The notes: a model not told the origin generated them from the sequence alone. A stretch of 28,276 nt of DNA from CAVTWS01 sp964390555 (GCA_964390555.1 CAYMJU010000049.1:1-28276); one strand, 5' to 3'; numbered from the stretch's first letter, positions 15,791 through 23,602 are shown. A program made the numbers and translations.

Positions 15791-17479
15791 TCAGCGCTGG
15801 CCGGGACGGCTTCTCCGGGACAGAGCGATCCGCGCGCCGGCGAGAAGCACGACGATGAAGGCACCGAGTGTGGCCCAGTAGAACCCGGTGCTGCGGGTTC
15901 CGGCGCTGCCGTACTGCTCGAGGAGAGGCGGTCCCAAGTCGGATCCTCCCTCGGCGAAGAGGCGGCGGAGACCGAGATCGTGACCAATGGCCTCGAACGC
16001 CCATCGGTCGGGCATGATCACGCTGATGGCCTGCCCGGCCGTCGCCATGGCGTCGAGCGGCAAGATGGCGCCCGAGAACAGCACGGCCGGGAAGCACAGC
16101 ATCGGCAAGGCCAGCGTGGCCTGGCTCGGGTTGGTCACGGCGGCCGACATCAGCAAGCCGAGGGCGAGGGCGGCGACGGCGTCGAGCAGGAGCGTCACCG
16201 CGAGCGACGCGAACGTGGAGAGATCCACGGGCGGTAGGCGATCGAGCAGCCGGAGCACGCCCAGCATCGCCAGGTCGACCAGCAGCAGAAAGGGCAACAG
16301 CACCGTCACCTTCGACAGCAGGTACGCCCCGAGATGCAGGCCGACGAGGCGTTCCCGGCGCACGATCGGCATCTCGGTGCAGATCTGTAGCAGCCCGTAG
16401 GTGAGACCGAAGAAGAAGCCGCCGAACGCGATCCAGAACACGATCATGATCACCGCGCTGGGGTTGGGATCTTCGAAGTCGAACGCGCCGGGCCGGAACA
16501 AGACCGCGAACATGGCCACGACCATCGCCGGGGATCCGAGCAAGATGGCGAGCGTCAGGCGATTGCGGACGAGCGTGTCGGCGGTGCGGCGGGTGAGCAC
16601 CGACCACTGCCGCACCAGTCCTGGGTGGCGGCCGCGATCGCCGAGCGGTTCGACAGTTGTCGAAGGCGGCACGGGGGACGTGACCGAGGGGGAGGCCGCG
16701 GTCCGCCAGCGGTCGACCCACTCGTCGGCCTGCGGGCCCGCGAGCGTTCCGTAGATCTCGTCGGCCGTGGCGACACCGAAGTGCCGGAGGGCTTCGTCGA
16801 GAGGGCCCGCGAACGTGAGCCGGCCGCCGGGCGCGAGGAACAGGACCCGGTCGCACGCCGCCAGGTCCGAGATGGCATGAGTGGTGAGCACGATGGTGGC
16901 CCCGGCATCGGCGACGCGGCGGAGGTTCTGCATCAGCCCGGCGCTGGTCGCGGGATCGAGACCCGACGTGGGCTCGTCGAGGAAGAACACTCGGGGGCGG
17001 GTGAGGAGCTCGACGGCGATGCTGGCGCGCTTGCGCTGGCCGCCGCTCAGAGCGCCGACCCGCACGTCGGCCCGAGAGGTGAGGTCGAGCCCCGCGAGAG
17101 CGTCGTCGATGAGGCGCTCGGTCTCGGCCGCGGTGGTGTCGATCGGGAGCCGGAGCCCGGCGGCGTAGCGCAGCGTCGTCCGCAGCGGCAGCTCGGCGTG
17201 GATGATGTCGTCCTGGGGAACGTAGCCGAGCGACCGAACCAGGAGACTGCTCTGCGCCGACAGGGCCACGCCGTCGAACGCGACGATGCCGGAGTCGCCT
17301 GGACGCACGCCCGCCATCGCTTCGAGCAGCGTCGTCTTGCCGGCCCCGCTGCCGCCGACGATGGCGACGAGCTCTCCCGGCTCCACCGCGAACGTGACCT
17401 CGTCGAGCACCCGGTGGCCGTCACCGACGGACTTCGTGAGTCGATCGACGGTGATGGCCAATCCCCGAGGTGCGCTCAT
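15791..17479 (-). CDS. ABCG-like ABC transporter, fused ATPase-permease half transporter
   Basis: This 562-aa protein has an N-terminal ATPase and a C-terminal ABC-2 type membrane domain. The ATPase shows Walker A GGSGAGKT (42-49), Q-loop YVPQDD (86-91), signature LSGGQRKR (144-151), Walker B VFFLDEPTSGLD (164-175) and the switch His in TTHAISD. About six hydrophobic segments follow from residue ~300 (LAILLGSPAMVVAMFAVLF, then FWIAFGGFFFGLTYG, and on to the C-terminus). The order ATPase-then-membrane is that of the ABCG/White group and of the C-terminal part of mycobacterial Rv1747. The ATG at 17479 has AGGGGG 6 nt upstream. It is the first gene of a minus-strand unit with the two helicase genes (49-nt gap), though a functional link to repair is not evident. 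The exported substrate is unknown. Confidence 0.92.
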   Translation of the reverse strand: MSAPRGLAITVDRLTKSVGDGHRVLDEVTFAVEPGELVAIVGGSGAGKTTLLEAMAGVRPGDSGIVAFDGVALSAQSSLLVRSLGYVPQDDIIHAELPLRTTLRYAAGLRLPIDTTAAETERLIDDALAGLDLTSRADVRVGALSGGQRKRASIAVELLTRPRVFFLDEPTSGLDPATSAGLMQNLRRVADAGATIVLTTHAISDLAACDRVLFLAPGGRLTFAGPLDEALRHFGVATADEIYGTLAGPQADEWVDRWRTAASPSVTSPVPPSTTVEPLGDRGRHPGLVRQWSVLTRRTADTLVRNRLTLAILLGSPAMVVAMFAVLFRPGAFDFEDPNPSAVIMIVFWIAFGGFFFGLTYGLLQICTEMPIVRRERLVGLHLGAYLLSKVTVLLPFLLLVDLAMLGVLRLLDRLPPVDLSTFASLAVTLLLDAVAALALGLLMSAAVTNPSQATLALPMLCFPAVLFSGAILPLDAMATAGQAISVIMPDRWAFEAIGHDLGLRRLFAEGGSDLGPPLLEQYGSAGTRSTGFYWATLGAFIVVLLAGARIALSRRSRPGQR

Positions 17480-17568
17480 GTGGTCCCCCTCGCTCGTGTC
17501 GACGGACGCTAGCTCAGATGCCTTGTCGGTCGGCTTTACGCGCCGGCCGCTACCCTCACCATTAAGAG

Positions 17569-17588
17569 CATGCGCCGATAGGCGTATG
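17569..17588. repeat. Inverted repeat, 8-bp arms with GATA loop
   Basis: CATGCGCC and GGCGTATG flank GATA. The arms pair over 8 positions with one G-U wobble. It lies in the divergent gap between the ABC transporter and the metalloprotein genes, so it may be an operator or an RNA hairpin in the leader of either gene. Confidence 0.6.
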
Positions 17589-17611
17589 CGACCCAGCAAT
17601 ACAGTGTCTTG

Positions 17612-17632
17612 TCGCCTTGCGCAGCAAGGCGA
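17612..17632. repeat. Perfect inverted repeat, 9-bp arms with 3-nt loop
   Basis: TCGCCTTGC and GCAAGGCGA are perfect reverse complements around GCA; a wobble pair can extend the stem on each side. No T-run follows on either strand, so a classical terminator is unlikely. It sits 83 nt before the ATG at 17715 and 133 nt before the divergent ATG at 17479, a position expected for a regulator-binding site. Confidence 0.7.
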
Positions 17633-17714
17633 TGTCGACAGTTCGGTCGCGAGACCTTCCCCTATCTGCTGAGCCTCTAAGCGGTGTCGACGACCAGTTA
17701 GCCGAGGGTGATCC

Positions 17715-18992
17715 ATGAGCCTGACCGATCCGGCCTCTCCCGAGCCGTCCCAGAACGGGCGGGCATTCGGGTTCGCCTTGGCTGCGGTAGCGCTGGCCGT
17801 AGTGGTGGCGGTGGTGGCGGCACTTCTCTTGCCCGGCGACGACGATCCCGAGGCCTCGGATGCGCCTGTCGCCGACGCCGGGCAGAGTGACGCCGACGAA
17901 AGCGACGAGTCGTCCGACGAAAGCGACAGCGCGGACGACGACGGCGACGAGCCGAGCCTCGAAGCGCTCGTCTCGGAGCTCATCGATTTCGTCGAGCGCG
18001 AGCGAGGCCTCGACTTCATCACCGATCCGATAGTGACCGTTCAGCCCGAGGACGAGTTCCTTGCCGCCTTCGGCGAGCTGGTCGACGACGACCTGGCCGA
18101 GAACGAGCTGCTGTACGAGCAGGCGACCGAGATCTTCCAGGCCATCGGGTTCCTGGCCCCCGATGTGACTTACGAAGCGGCGTACCGGGCCCTCGCCGCC
18201 GACGGCATCCTCGGTTACTACGAGACCGAGTTGAACGAGCTGTACGTGCGCGGCGGCGAGATCACACCCCTGGTCCGCTCGGTCATCGTCCACGAGCTGG
18301 TGCATGCCCTCGACGACCAGCATTTCGAGCTTTACCGGCCCGAGTACGACGACCGCGACGACGAGGTCGGGTTCGGCCTCCAGGCCCTGGCCGAGGGCAA
18401 CGCCCGCCGGATCGAGAACGCCTACCGGGCTACGTTCACCGCCGAGGAGGAGGCCGACGCCTTCGCCGAGGAGAGCAGCTTCAGCTACGACTTCTCGATC
18501 CTGCCCTTCGAGTTCCTCAACCTCATAATCGCTCCGTACATCGAGGGGGAGGAGCTCGTGGCCGAGGTGCTCGACGACGGTGGCCAAGCCGAGCTCGACG
18601 AGCTCTACGTCGAACCGCCGGTCACGAGCGAGCAGGTGATCCATCCCGAGCGGCGCACCGAGGCCGCGGCGCCCGTGCCTGTGCCGCCGGCCGACGGCGA
18701 GGTCTTCGACTCGGGGACATTCGGCCAGATCGCGGTACAGGTGCTGCTCGAAGCCTCGCTGGGCCTCTCCGACGCCGCCGACGCGGCCGAGGGGTGGGGC
18801 GGCGACAGCTACGTGCTTTGGCTCGACGACGACGAGGTGTCGTGCCTGCGAGTCCATTTCGTAGCCGACACCGCCGACGATCTCGACGAGCTGTTCGACG
18901 GCCTGACCGAATGGGCCGGCGACGCGGATCTGCGGGTGGTGGAGGTGTCCACGATCGGGTCGGACGTGGTCGAGCTCACGACCTGCAACTGA
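17715..18992 (+). CDS. Membrane-anchored putative zinc metalloprotein (HExxH)
   Basis: This 425-aa protein has a short cytoplasmic N-terminus, one transmembrane segment (about residues 19-40, Ala/Val-rich) and a long Asp/Glu/Ser linker (about 43-80) that should place the rest outside the cell. The extracellular domain contains the zinc motif HELVHALDDQHF (H193, E194, H197), and a Glu in ALAEGNA (about E227) is a good third ligand, a gluzincin-like arrangement with about 29 residues between. The C-terminal region is also acidic, with WGGDSYVLW and two Cys (C-x-R in the DDDEVSCLRVHF strand, and the penultimate residue) that could form a disulfide. GAGGG lies 6 nt before the ATG. Protease activity is inferred from the motif only; substrates are unknown. 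Confidence 0.78.
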   Translation: MSLTDPASPEPSQNGRAFGFALAAVALAVVVAVVAALLLPGDDDPEASDAPVADAGQSDADESDESSDESDSADDDGDEPSLEALVSELIDFVERERGLDFITDPIVTVQPEDEFLAAFGELVDDDLAENELLYEQATEIFQAIGFLAPDVTYEAAYRALAADGILGYYETELNELYVRGGEITPLVRSVIVHELVHALDDQHFELYRPEYDDRDDEVGFGLQALAEGNARRIENAYRATFTAEEEADAFAEESSFSYDFSILPFEFLNLIIAPYIEGEELVAEVLDDGGQAELDELYVEPPVTSEQVIHPERRTEAAAPVPVPPADGEVFDSGTFGQIAVQVLLEASLGLSDAADAAEGWGGDSYVLWLDDDEVSCLRVHFVADTADDLDELFDGLTEWAGDADLRVVEVSTIGSDVVELTTCN

Positions 18993-19028
18993 CGGGTCAG
19001 GTGTAGCCGGCGAGCCTGTAGCGGGTTC

Positions 19029-19502
19029 TCACAGTGGCGTGCCGGGGTAGGCGGCGGGGTCGCCGGCCGCGGGAACGGCGGGCCTCGACCACGCCGTGAT
19101 GGCGCCCACCGTCTCGACGACGGCGTGCCATTCGCTCGGCGACCAGCCCTGGGCCACCGGCCCGACGGTGCCGTTCTGCTTGACGAGCACCAGCGCCGGC
19201 AGCGCTTGGATGCCCAGGCCCCGAGCCGTGGACCGATCGGTGTCGGTGAACGTGAGGAATTCGTCGGCGAGCGGTCCGAGGAAGCTCCGGGTCCCGTCGC
19301 TGTCGGCGGTGACCAGCCACGCCACCCGGCAGTCGGCGTTGGCGAATCCCCGCATGATGCGCCGGGCGGTGTCGAGGATCCACGAGCTCTGAAGCGTGTA
19401 CGGATCTACGACTGTGAGCAGCAGCGGAAAATTCGTGAGCCACTGGCCGAGGGGGCGCTCGTCGCCGGCCAGCGTTGCCAGGGTCACGTCGGTCGCGGTC
19501 AC
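19029..19502 (-). CDS. Thioredoxin-fold protein lacking the CxxC motif
   Basis: This protein of about 157 aa has thioredoxin-like elements: a hydrophobic strand FPLLLTVVDP, a central AWLVTADSDGTRSFL, and the cis-proline strand IQALPALVLVKQNG followed by a GW(S/P)xxEW helix. Where thioredoxins have WCxxC the sequence reads PYTLQSSWI, without Cys, so it cannot act as a disulfide reductase; a binding or chaperone-like role is possible. The GTG at 19502 is preferred because the domain starts directly after it, but the open frame reaches 19571 and an upstream GTG there cannot be excluded. It converges with the metalloprotein gene and is divergent from the next gene. Confidence 0.65.
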   Translation of the reverse strand: MTATDVTLATLAGDERPLGQWLTNFPLLLTVVDPYTLQSSWILDTARRIMRGFANADCRVAWLVTADSDGTRSFLGPLADEFLTFTDTDRSTARGLGIQALPALVLVKQNGTVGPVAQGWSPSEWHAVVETVGAITAWSRPAVPAAGDPAAYPGTPL

Positions 19503-19593
19503 GGGCCGACACGGTAGCGCACGCTCCTCAGGGCCCGTCGCATCGGATGACCGGGAGACGAACACGCGCACTCCGGCCCGCTAGGTTCAGAGC

Positions 19594-20373
19594 GTGCACC
19601 CGATGGAATACCTCCGTCACGTCGTGGGCTCGGGCGAGGTCGCGGACCGCGAGCTCGTGTCTGAGTGTGCGAGGGGTGTCGCCAGCTTCATCGACGATCC
19701 GCTCGAGCTGGTTCCGGTCTGCCAACGCCTGATCGCTCACCAACCCCAGTCCGCGGCGCTCCTGTGGTTCTGTGCCCGGTTGCTCGCCGCGTTCGATCCG
19801 CGTGACGAGTTGGCGTCGATCGTCGCCGAGCTCCGGCTCGACGGAACCGACCGCCTCCTAGCCGCCGAGTTGCCGGCCGACGGCGTCGTCGCCATCGTCG
19901 GCTCCGATGCGCTCGTTCTCGACGCCGCGCTCGAGCGGCCCGACGTCACCTGGGTCGTGATCGACTCCTTGGGTCTCGGTGACCGGCTGATGAGGCGGCT
20001 GGAGCGGGCCGATCACGCGGTCGAGAAGGTGGGTGCCGAGTCCGCCGGAATCGCCGCCGCGTCGTGCGATCTGGTGCTGGTCGAAGCGGTTGCGGCGTCG
20101 CCCGATCGCATCGTCGGCCTGTGCGGGTCGCGCGCCGTGCTCGCCGTGGCCGCGGCGTACCAGCGACCGACGCTCGTCGCGGTGGCTCGCGGCCGGTCGA
20201 TGCCCGACACCATGCTGGCCGGCATGCTCGTCCGTCTCGGGGAGCGGGTCGATACGCCCGACGCGCTGATCGAGACGGTACCGGCGACGCTCGTTCCGCG
20301 GTTGCTCGACCACCGCGGAACGCACTCGCGCCTCGGACCGGTCGACGTCCCCGACGTCACCGAGTTGCGCTGA
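19594..20373 (+). CDS. Conserved actinobacterial protein of unknown function (possible eIF-2B-like fold)
   Basis: This is a 259-aa protein. The N-terminal ~90 residues are helical (QPQSAALLWFCARLLAAFDPRDE). The rest alternates short hydrophobic strands and helices: GVVAIVGSDALVLDAAL, VTWVVIDSLG, CDLVLVEAVAAS and LCGSRAVLAVAAAYQRPTLVAVARG. This pattern resembles the C-terminal Rossmann-like half of eIF-2B/MtnA-type proteins, where a CDLVLVGADAV-like strand is typical, but the catalytic residues of MtnA are not evident. I do not recognise a specific function. The GTG at 19594 or the ATG at 19603 may be the start. Its stop lies 1 nt before the start of the CapA-like gene, so the two are co-translated. 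Confidence 0.7.
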   Translation: MHPMEYLRHVVGSGEVADRELVSECARGVASFIDDPLELVPVCQRLIAHQPQSAALLWFCARLLAAFDPRDELASIVAELRLDGTDRLLAAELPADGVVAIVGSDALVLDAALERPDVTWVVIDSLGLGDRLMRRLERADHAVEKVGAESAGIAAASCDLVLVEAVAASPDRIVGLCGSRAVLAVAAAYQRPTLVAVARGRSMPDTMLAGMLVRLGERVDTPDALIETVPATLVPRLLDHRGTHSRLGPVDVPDVTELR

Positions 20374-20374
20374 C

Positions 20375-21589
20375 GTGCGTCGCCTCTGGTCGCGTTTCGC
20401 GGGCGTGGCGGTGCTGGCGTCGGCGATCACCGTGGCGCTGGTCGCGGTCGCCGCGGACCGGGCCGGAGATCCCGACGTGGAGGTGGCGGGGACCTTCGTG
20501 ACCGTGGCGCCCAGCACTACGGTCGCCTCGACGACCACGACCGCACCACCACCGCCGCGCCAGTTCACCCTTGCGGTGTCGGGCGACATCATCCCCCACG
20601 ACCCGGTGAGCGACCAGGCCCGGCGCAACGGTGCCGGCGACACCTACGACTACCGGCCGATGTTCGATCGGGTCCGGTCCCGGCTCACGGCAGCCGACCT
20701 GGCGATCTGTCACCTCGAGACGCCGCTGTGGGCCGACGGGTCACGGGTGCAGGGCTTTCCGACGTTCAGCGCCCCGCCGGCGCTGGCTGAAGCGATCGTC
20801 GACGCCGGCTACGACGGTTGCTCGACGGCGTCGAACCACTCCTATGACCAGGGCCGCCAAGGGGTCCTCGACACCGTGGCCCTGTTCGACTCGCTCGGCC
20901 TCGGTATCTCGGGCATGGCCGACGGAGTGTTCCGCGACTTCACACCCACGCTGTACGAGGTCGACGGGGGCGCGGGCGGTTCGGTGACGGTCGCCCACGT
21001 GTCGTTCACCTACGGGCTCAACGGCCTGAGCCTCCCCGAAGACTTGCCCTGGCTCGTCGATGTGATCGACCCGCTGGCGATCATCGAGGAGGCCGCCGAG
21101 GCCCGACGGTCCGGAGCCGAGATGGTGGTGGTGAGCCTGCACTGGGGCGTGGAGTACGTCGTCGATCCCACCGATGCCCAGCGCGAGCTGGCCGCGCAGT
21201 TGTTGGCCAGCCCCGACATCGACGTTCTGGTCGGACACCATGCCCACGTGGTGCAGACCATCGAGCTGGTGGGCGACAAGGTGGTGGTGTTCGGTCTCGG
21301 CAACTTCTTGTCGAACCAGTCGGCCAACTGTTGCCCAGCCGCCACCCAGGACGGCGTGATCGTCGAGCTCGACCTGACCGAGGACGCCGGTGGCCGCTTT
21401 GCCGTGACTTCCGTGAGGTTCGTGCCCACATGGGTCGACCACAGCACGTACACCGTCGTGCCTGTCGGGGAGGCACTTGCCGACCCGGCGACCCCGGCCG
21501 ATCTCCGGGCGACCCTCCAGGCCTCGTGGGACCGGACCGTCGAGGTGATCGGCCGTGGTGGTGTGGCGGGCGCCGACGCCGCGGGATAG
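20375..21589 (+). CDS. CapA-like metallophosphoesterase (PGA_cap family), exported
   Basis: This is a 404-aa protein. An N-terminal hydrophobic segment (about 8-27) acts as signal peptide or anchor, followed by a Thr/Ala/Pro linker (about 44-62). The calcineurin-like fold of the CapA/PgsA family follows: SGDIIPHD (metal Asp about D71), CHLETPLW, STASNHSYDQG (N154-H155), VVVSLHWGVEY and VGHHAHVVQ, then GLGNFLSNQ. These match the conserved DxH, E, NH, HWG and GHHxH motifs of the family. Members take part in polyglutamate capsule formation in Bacillus, but in actinobacteria the role is not defined. The GTG start at 20375 is 1 nt after the preceding stop. It converges on the selenoprotein gene. 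Confidence 0.9.
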   Translation: MRRLWSRFAGVAVLASAITVALVAVAADRAGDPDVEVAGTFVTVAPSTTVASTTTTAPPPPRQFTLAVSGDIIPHDPVSDQARRNGAGDTYDYRPMFDRVRSRLTAADLAICHLETPLWADGSRVQGFPTFSAPPALAEAIVDAGYDGCSTASNHSYDQGRQGVLDTVALFDSLGLGISGMADGVFRDFTPTLYEVDGGAGGSVTVAHVSFTYGLNGLSLPEDLPWLVDVIDPLAIIEEAAEARRSGAEMVVVSLHWGVEYVVDPTDAQRELAAQLLASPDIDVLVGHHAHVVQTIELVGDKVVVFGLGNFLSNQSANCCPAATQDGVIVELDLTEDAGGRFAVTSVRFVPTWVDHSTYTVVPVGEALADPATPADLRATLQASWDRTVEVIGRGGVAGADAAG

Positions 21590-21629
21590 GCGGCTCCGGC
21601 CGCGGGGCTGGGGACACGCGGCTCGCCGG

Positions 21630-22160
21630 CTACCGGGGGACCTGAGGCCCGGTGAGCAGTCCGAGCAGCTGTTCGACGGCCGCTTCGGCGATAGCCCGCA
21701 TCTCGTCGTCGGTACGGTCCTGGATCGGGTGGGAGACGAACACGCGAGCGGCGTCGAAGCCGAGGGCTGCGGCCTGGGCTGCCGCGGCATCGATGAACGG
21801 CTCGGAGGCGACGAAGACCGCGGGGATGCCCCGTAGTTCGAGATCGGCGATGTCGTGCACACTGCACGTCGTGCAGGATCCTCAGTCGGCGAGGGCCTCG
21901 ATCACGGCGTCGCAGCTGATGGCGATCTCGTGGCGCAGGTCGGCCGGCGCCGGCTTGGTGAACGTCGGCTTGGCGTAGCGCTTGACGTTGGCGCCGAGGT
22001 CGGTGAGCGAGGCCTCGATCCGGTCGAGGAACACGTTGCCGCGCGGCTTGGAGATGTCGAGCAAACCGACGGTGAGACCGGCCAGCGACTCGGGACGCTT
22101 CACGCGCTCTCGGTGCGTGGGGGTCGTCTCGTCGGTTGGGTCGAGCAGGGTTCGGGTCAT
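21630..22160 (-). CDS. UGSC-family selenoprotein (in-frame TGA read as selenocysteine at residue 93)
   Basis: The ATG at 22160 overlaps the previous stop by 4 nt (ATGA). The frame runs 92 codons to a TGA at 21884-21882, then continues open for 83 residues to a stop at 21630, giving 176 aa. Across the TGA it reads ALAD-Sec-GSCTTCSVHDIADLELRGIP, the exact signature of the UGSC family (U/C-G-S-C followed by a HD-x-x-x-LE-x-x-GIP helix and strand). The conserved blocks TVGLLDISKPRGNVFLDRIE upstream and AVFVASEPFIDAA downstream belong to the same fold, so a stop at TGA would cut the domain in two. U93, C96 and C99 could form a redox-active selenenylsulfide or disulfide. The family's reaction is not established. 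A TGC-to-TGA nonsense mutation is the main alternative; the hairpin just downstream argues for Sec. SelA/B/C/D must be encoded outside this window. Confidence 0.88.
21854..21868 (-). promoter_or_regulatory. Candidate bacterial SECIS hairpin downstream of the Sec TGA
   Basis: On the minus strand, CGTGCA pairs perfectly with TGCACG around a GTG loop, beginning 14 nt after the TGA; an extra G-C pair forms across an A-A mismatch. The loop starts 20 nt after TGA and its first base is G. Bacterial SECIS elements usually have an apical loop 16-37 nt from UGA with a G among the first two loop bases, so geometry and loop both fit. A competing hairpin (CTGCAC/GTGCAG, loop GAC, 21862-21876) overlaps it. 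Confidence 0.6.
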
Positions 22161-23602
22161 GACCGGACCTCCTTCGTGACGGGGGTGCTGCCTGCAGCGC
22201 CCCGGAGCCAGCCTCCCATGACGGAGGAGAACAAGCCCGCCGGACCGCCGGCGTGCACGATCAGCAGCCCTCCGTCGGGCGCGAACTTGGGCAACCGGTG
22301 GCCGGCGAAAGCCGGGTTCATGCCGTCGTCGATGCCTCCGGCGCCTTCGAGAATGGTGTCGGCGTCGACGAGCAGCGACTCGGCCAGCTCGTCGCGGAAT
22401 TGCTGCTTCGACCATCCGGCGTCGCGATAGCGGGCGGCGTGCTCGGGGGACAGGATCAGCATCGCGTCCATCCCGATGACCATCCGATTCGAAACGGTTC
22501 CGAGGAGGTTGGCGGCCAGGCTGCGGGTGAGGGACTCGGGGGTCCTCGACTTCTGGTCCACGATCGTGCGCGGCCCTTCGCCGGTGAACAACGTCACCGT
22601 CGACGCTCCGGGCTCGAAGCCCCGCTCGACGGCGAGGGACTCCCACGGGGAGCCTTCCTCGTCCTCGGCGAAGCACAGTCCGAGCTTCCCAGGGTTGCCG
22701 AGGGTGGCGCGGTCGACCTCGCCCGGGCGCCCGCCGCCGAGGTTGCGGACGACGAGCTGCACGGCGCGTCCGATGGTCGCGTTGGCGCGATTCCCGGGGC
22801 CGAGCACGTTGATGCCCGAGTTCATGCCTATGCGGCGGCGAATCGGGCCGTTCACCACGATGACCGGGCCGACAGCCATCGTCGTCGCCAGCACCCCGTG
22901 GATGTTGTAGTCGTCGGTGCACACTGCCTCGACGGCGGCGAGCACGACGGGCAGGTACTCGGGCCGGCACCCGGCCATCACAGCGTTGATGGCCACCTTC
23001 TCGATCGTGCAATCGACCAGGTTCGGAGGGACCGTGGCCACCACCTCGTCTGGCGCACGGCTGGTGCCGGCGAGCATGCGCTCGACCCGCTCGACCGTCG
23101 GTGGGACGAGCGGCAGCCCGTCGCTCCACCCGCGGTCGTACATCGCCTCGATCTCGTCTTCGAGCTCGGCCAGCTCGACCCGGCGGCTGCGCAACCGGCT
23201 CCCTCCGTGGCGGGCGCGCAGCTCGTCGACGAGCCCTGGGTCCACCGACAACGAACCGCAACCGGGTCGATACGGCGGGAGATCGGCGCCGAGGTCGGCG
23301 ATTCCCGTGAACGAACGCCACTCGTCGCGATCCCAGCCGACGATCCGAGCCGTCTCGCATCCGTCGGTGACTCGGACCAACGTCGGGACCGTCTCGATCT
23401 GGTGATGCCACGAGGCCGCGAGGTCTCGGTCGTCGATCACACCGTCGACGCCGGCCGGGAAGGACGTGTCGTCCTGGGTGTAAGCGACGAGACCTCGGGT
23501 CGCACCGATCGCGGCGAGGACCGGCACGACCAGCTCACACGTCGGGCAGTCGCGCTTGACGAATGCCACCAATCCCTCAGGGAGCGTCGGTCCATAGGTC
23601 AC
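22157..23602 (-). CDS. Thioredoxin-domain fusion protein partnered with the UGSC selenoprotein
   Basis: This is a 481-aa protein. Residues ~8-100 form a thioredoxin/glutaredoxin-like domain: GLVAFVKRDCPTCELVVPVL with the redox motif CPTC (C19/C22), a cis-Pro strand IETVPTLVRV and GWDRDEWRSF. Residues ~150-480 are a separate large conserved domain with DRGWSDGLPLVPPT, IEKVAINAVMAGCRPEYLPV, GPVIVVNGPIRRRIGMNSG, LGPGNRANATIGRA and EDEEGSPWESLAVERG. I recognise this domain as a conserved neighbour or partner of UGSC proteins, but know no reaction for it. The GTG at 23602 starts just before the thioredoxin domain. Its stop overlaps the selenoprotein start (ATGA), so both are made from one message. 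The likely job of the N-terminal domain is electron delivery to the selenoprotein or to the large domain; this is inference. Confidence 0.82.
   Translation of the reverse strand: MTYGPTLPEGLVAFVKRDCPTCELVVPVLAAIGATRGLVAYTQDDTSFPAGVDGVIDDRDLAASWHHQIETVPTLVRVTDGCETARIVGWDRDEWRSFTGIADLGADLPPYRPGCGSLSVDPGLVDELRARHGGSRLRSRRVELAELEDEIEAMYDRGWSDGLPLVPPTVERVERMLAGTSRAPDEVVATVPPNLVDCTIEKVAINAVMAGCRPEYLPVVLAAVEAVCTDDYNIHGVLATTMAVGPVIVVNGPIRRRIGMNSGINVLGPGNRANATIGRAVQLVVRNLGGGRPGEVDRATLGNPGKLGLCFAEDEEGSPWESLAVERGFEPGASTVTLFTGEGPRTIVDQKSRTPESLTRSLAANLLGTVSNRMVIGMDAMLILSPEHAARYRDAGWSKQQFRDELAESLLVDADTILEGAGGIDDGMNPAFAGHRLPKFAPDGGLLIVHAGGPAGLFSSVMGGWLRGAAGSTPVTKEVRS

Noticed and set aside
21882..22160. A 92-aa truncated protein ending at the TGA
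   Set aside because: Conserved family sequence continues in the same frame directly after the TGA and forms the UGSC motif, so reading through as Sec is the better explanation.
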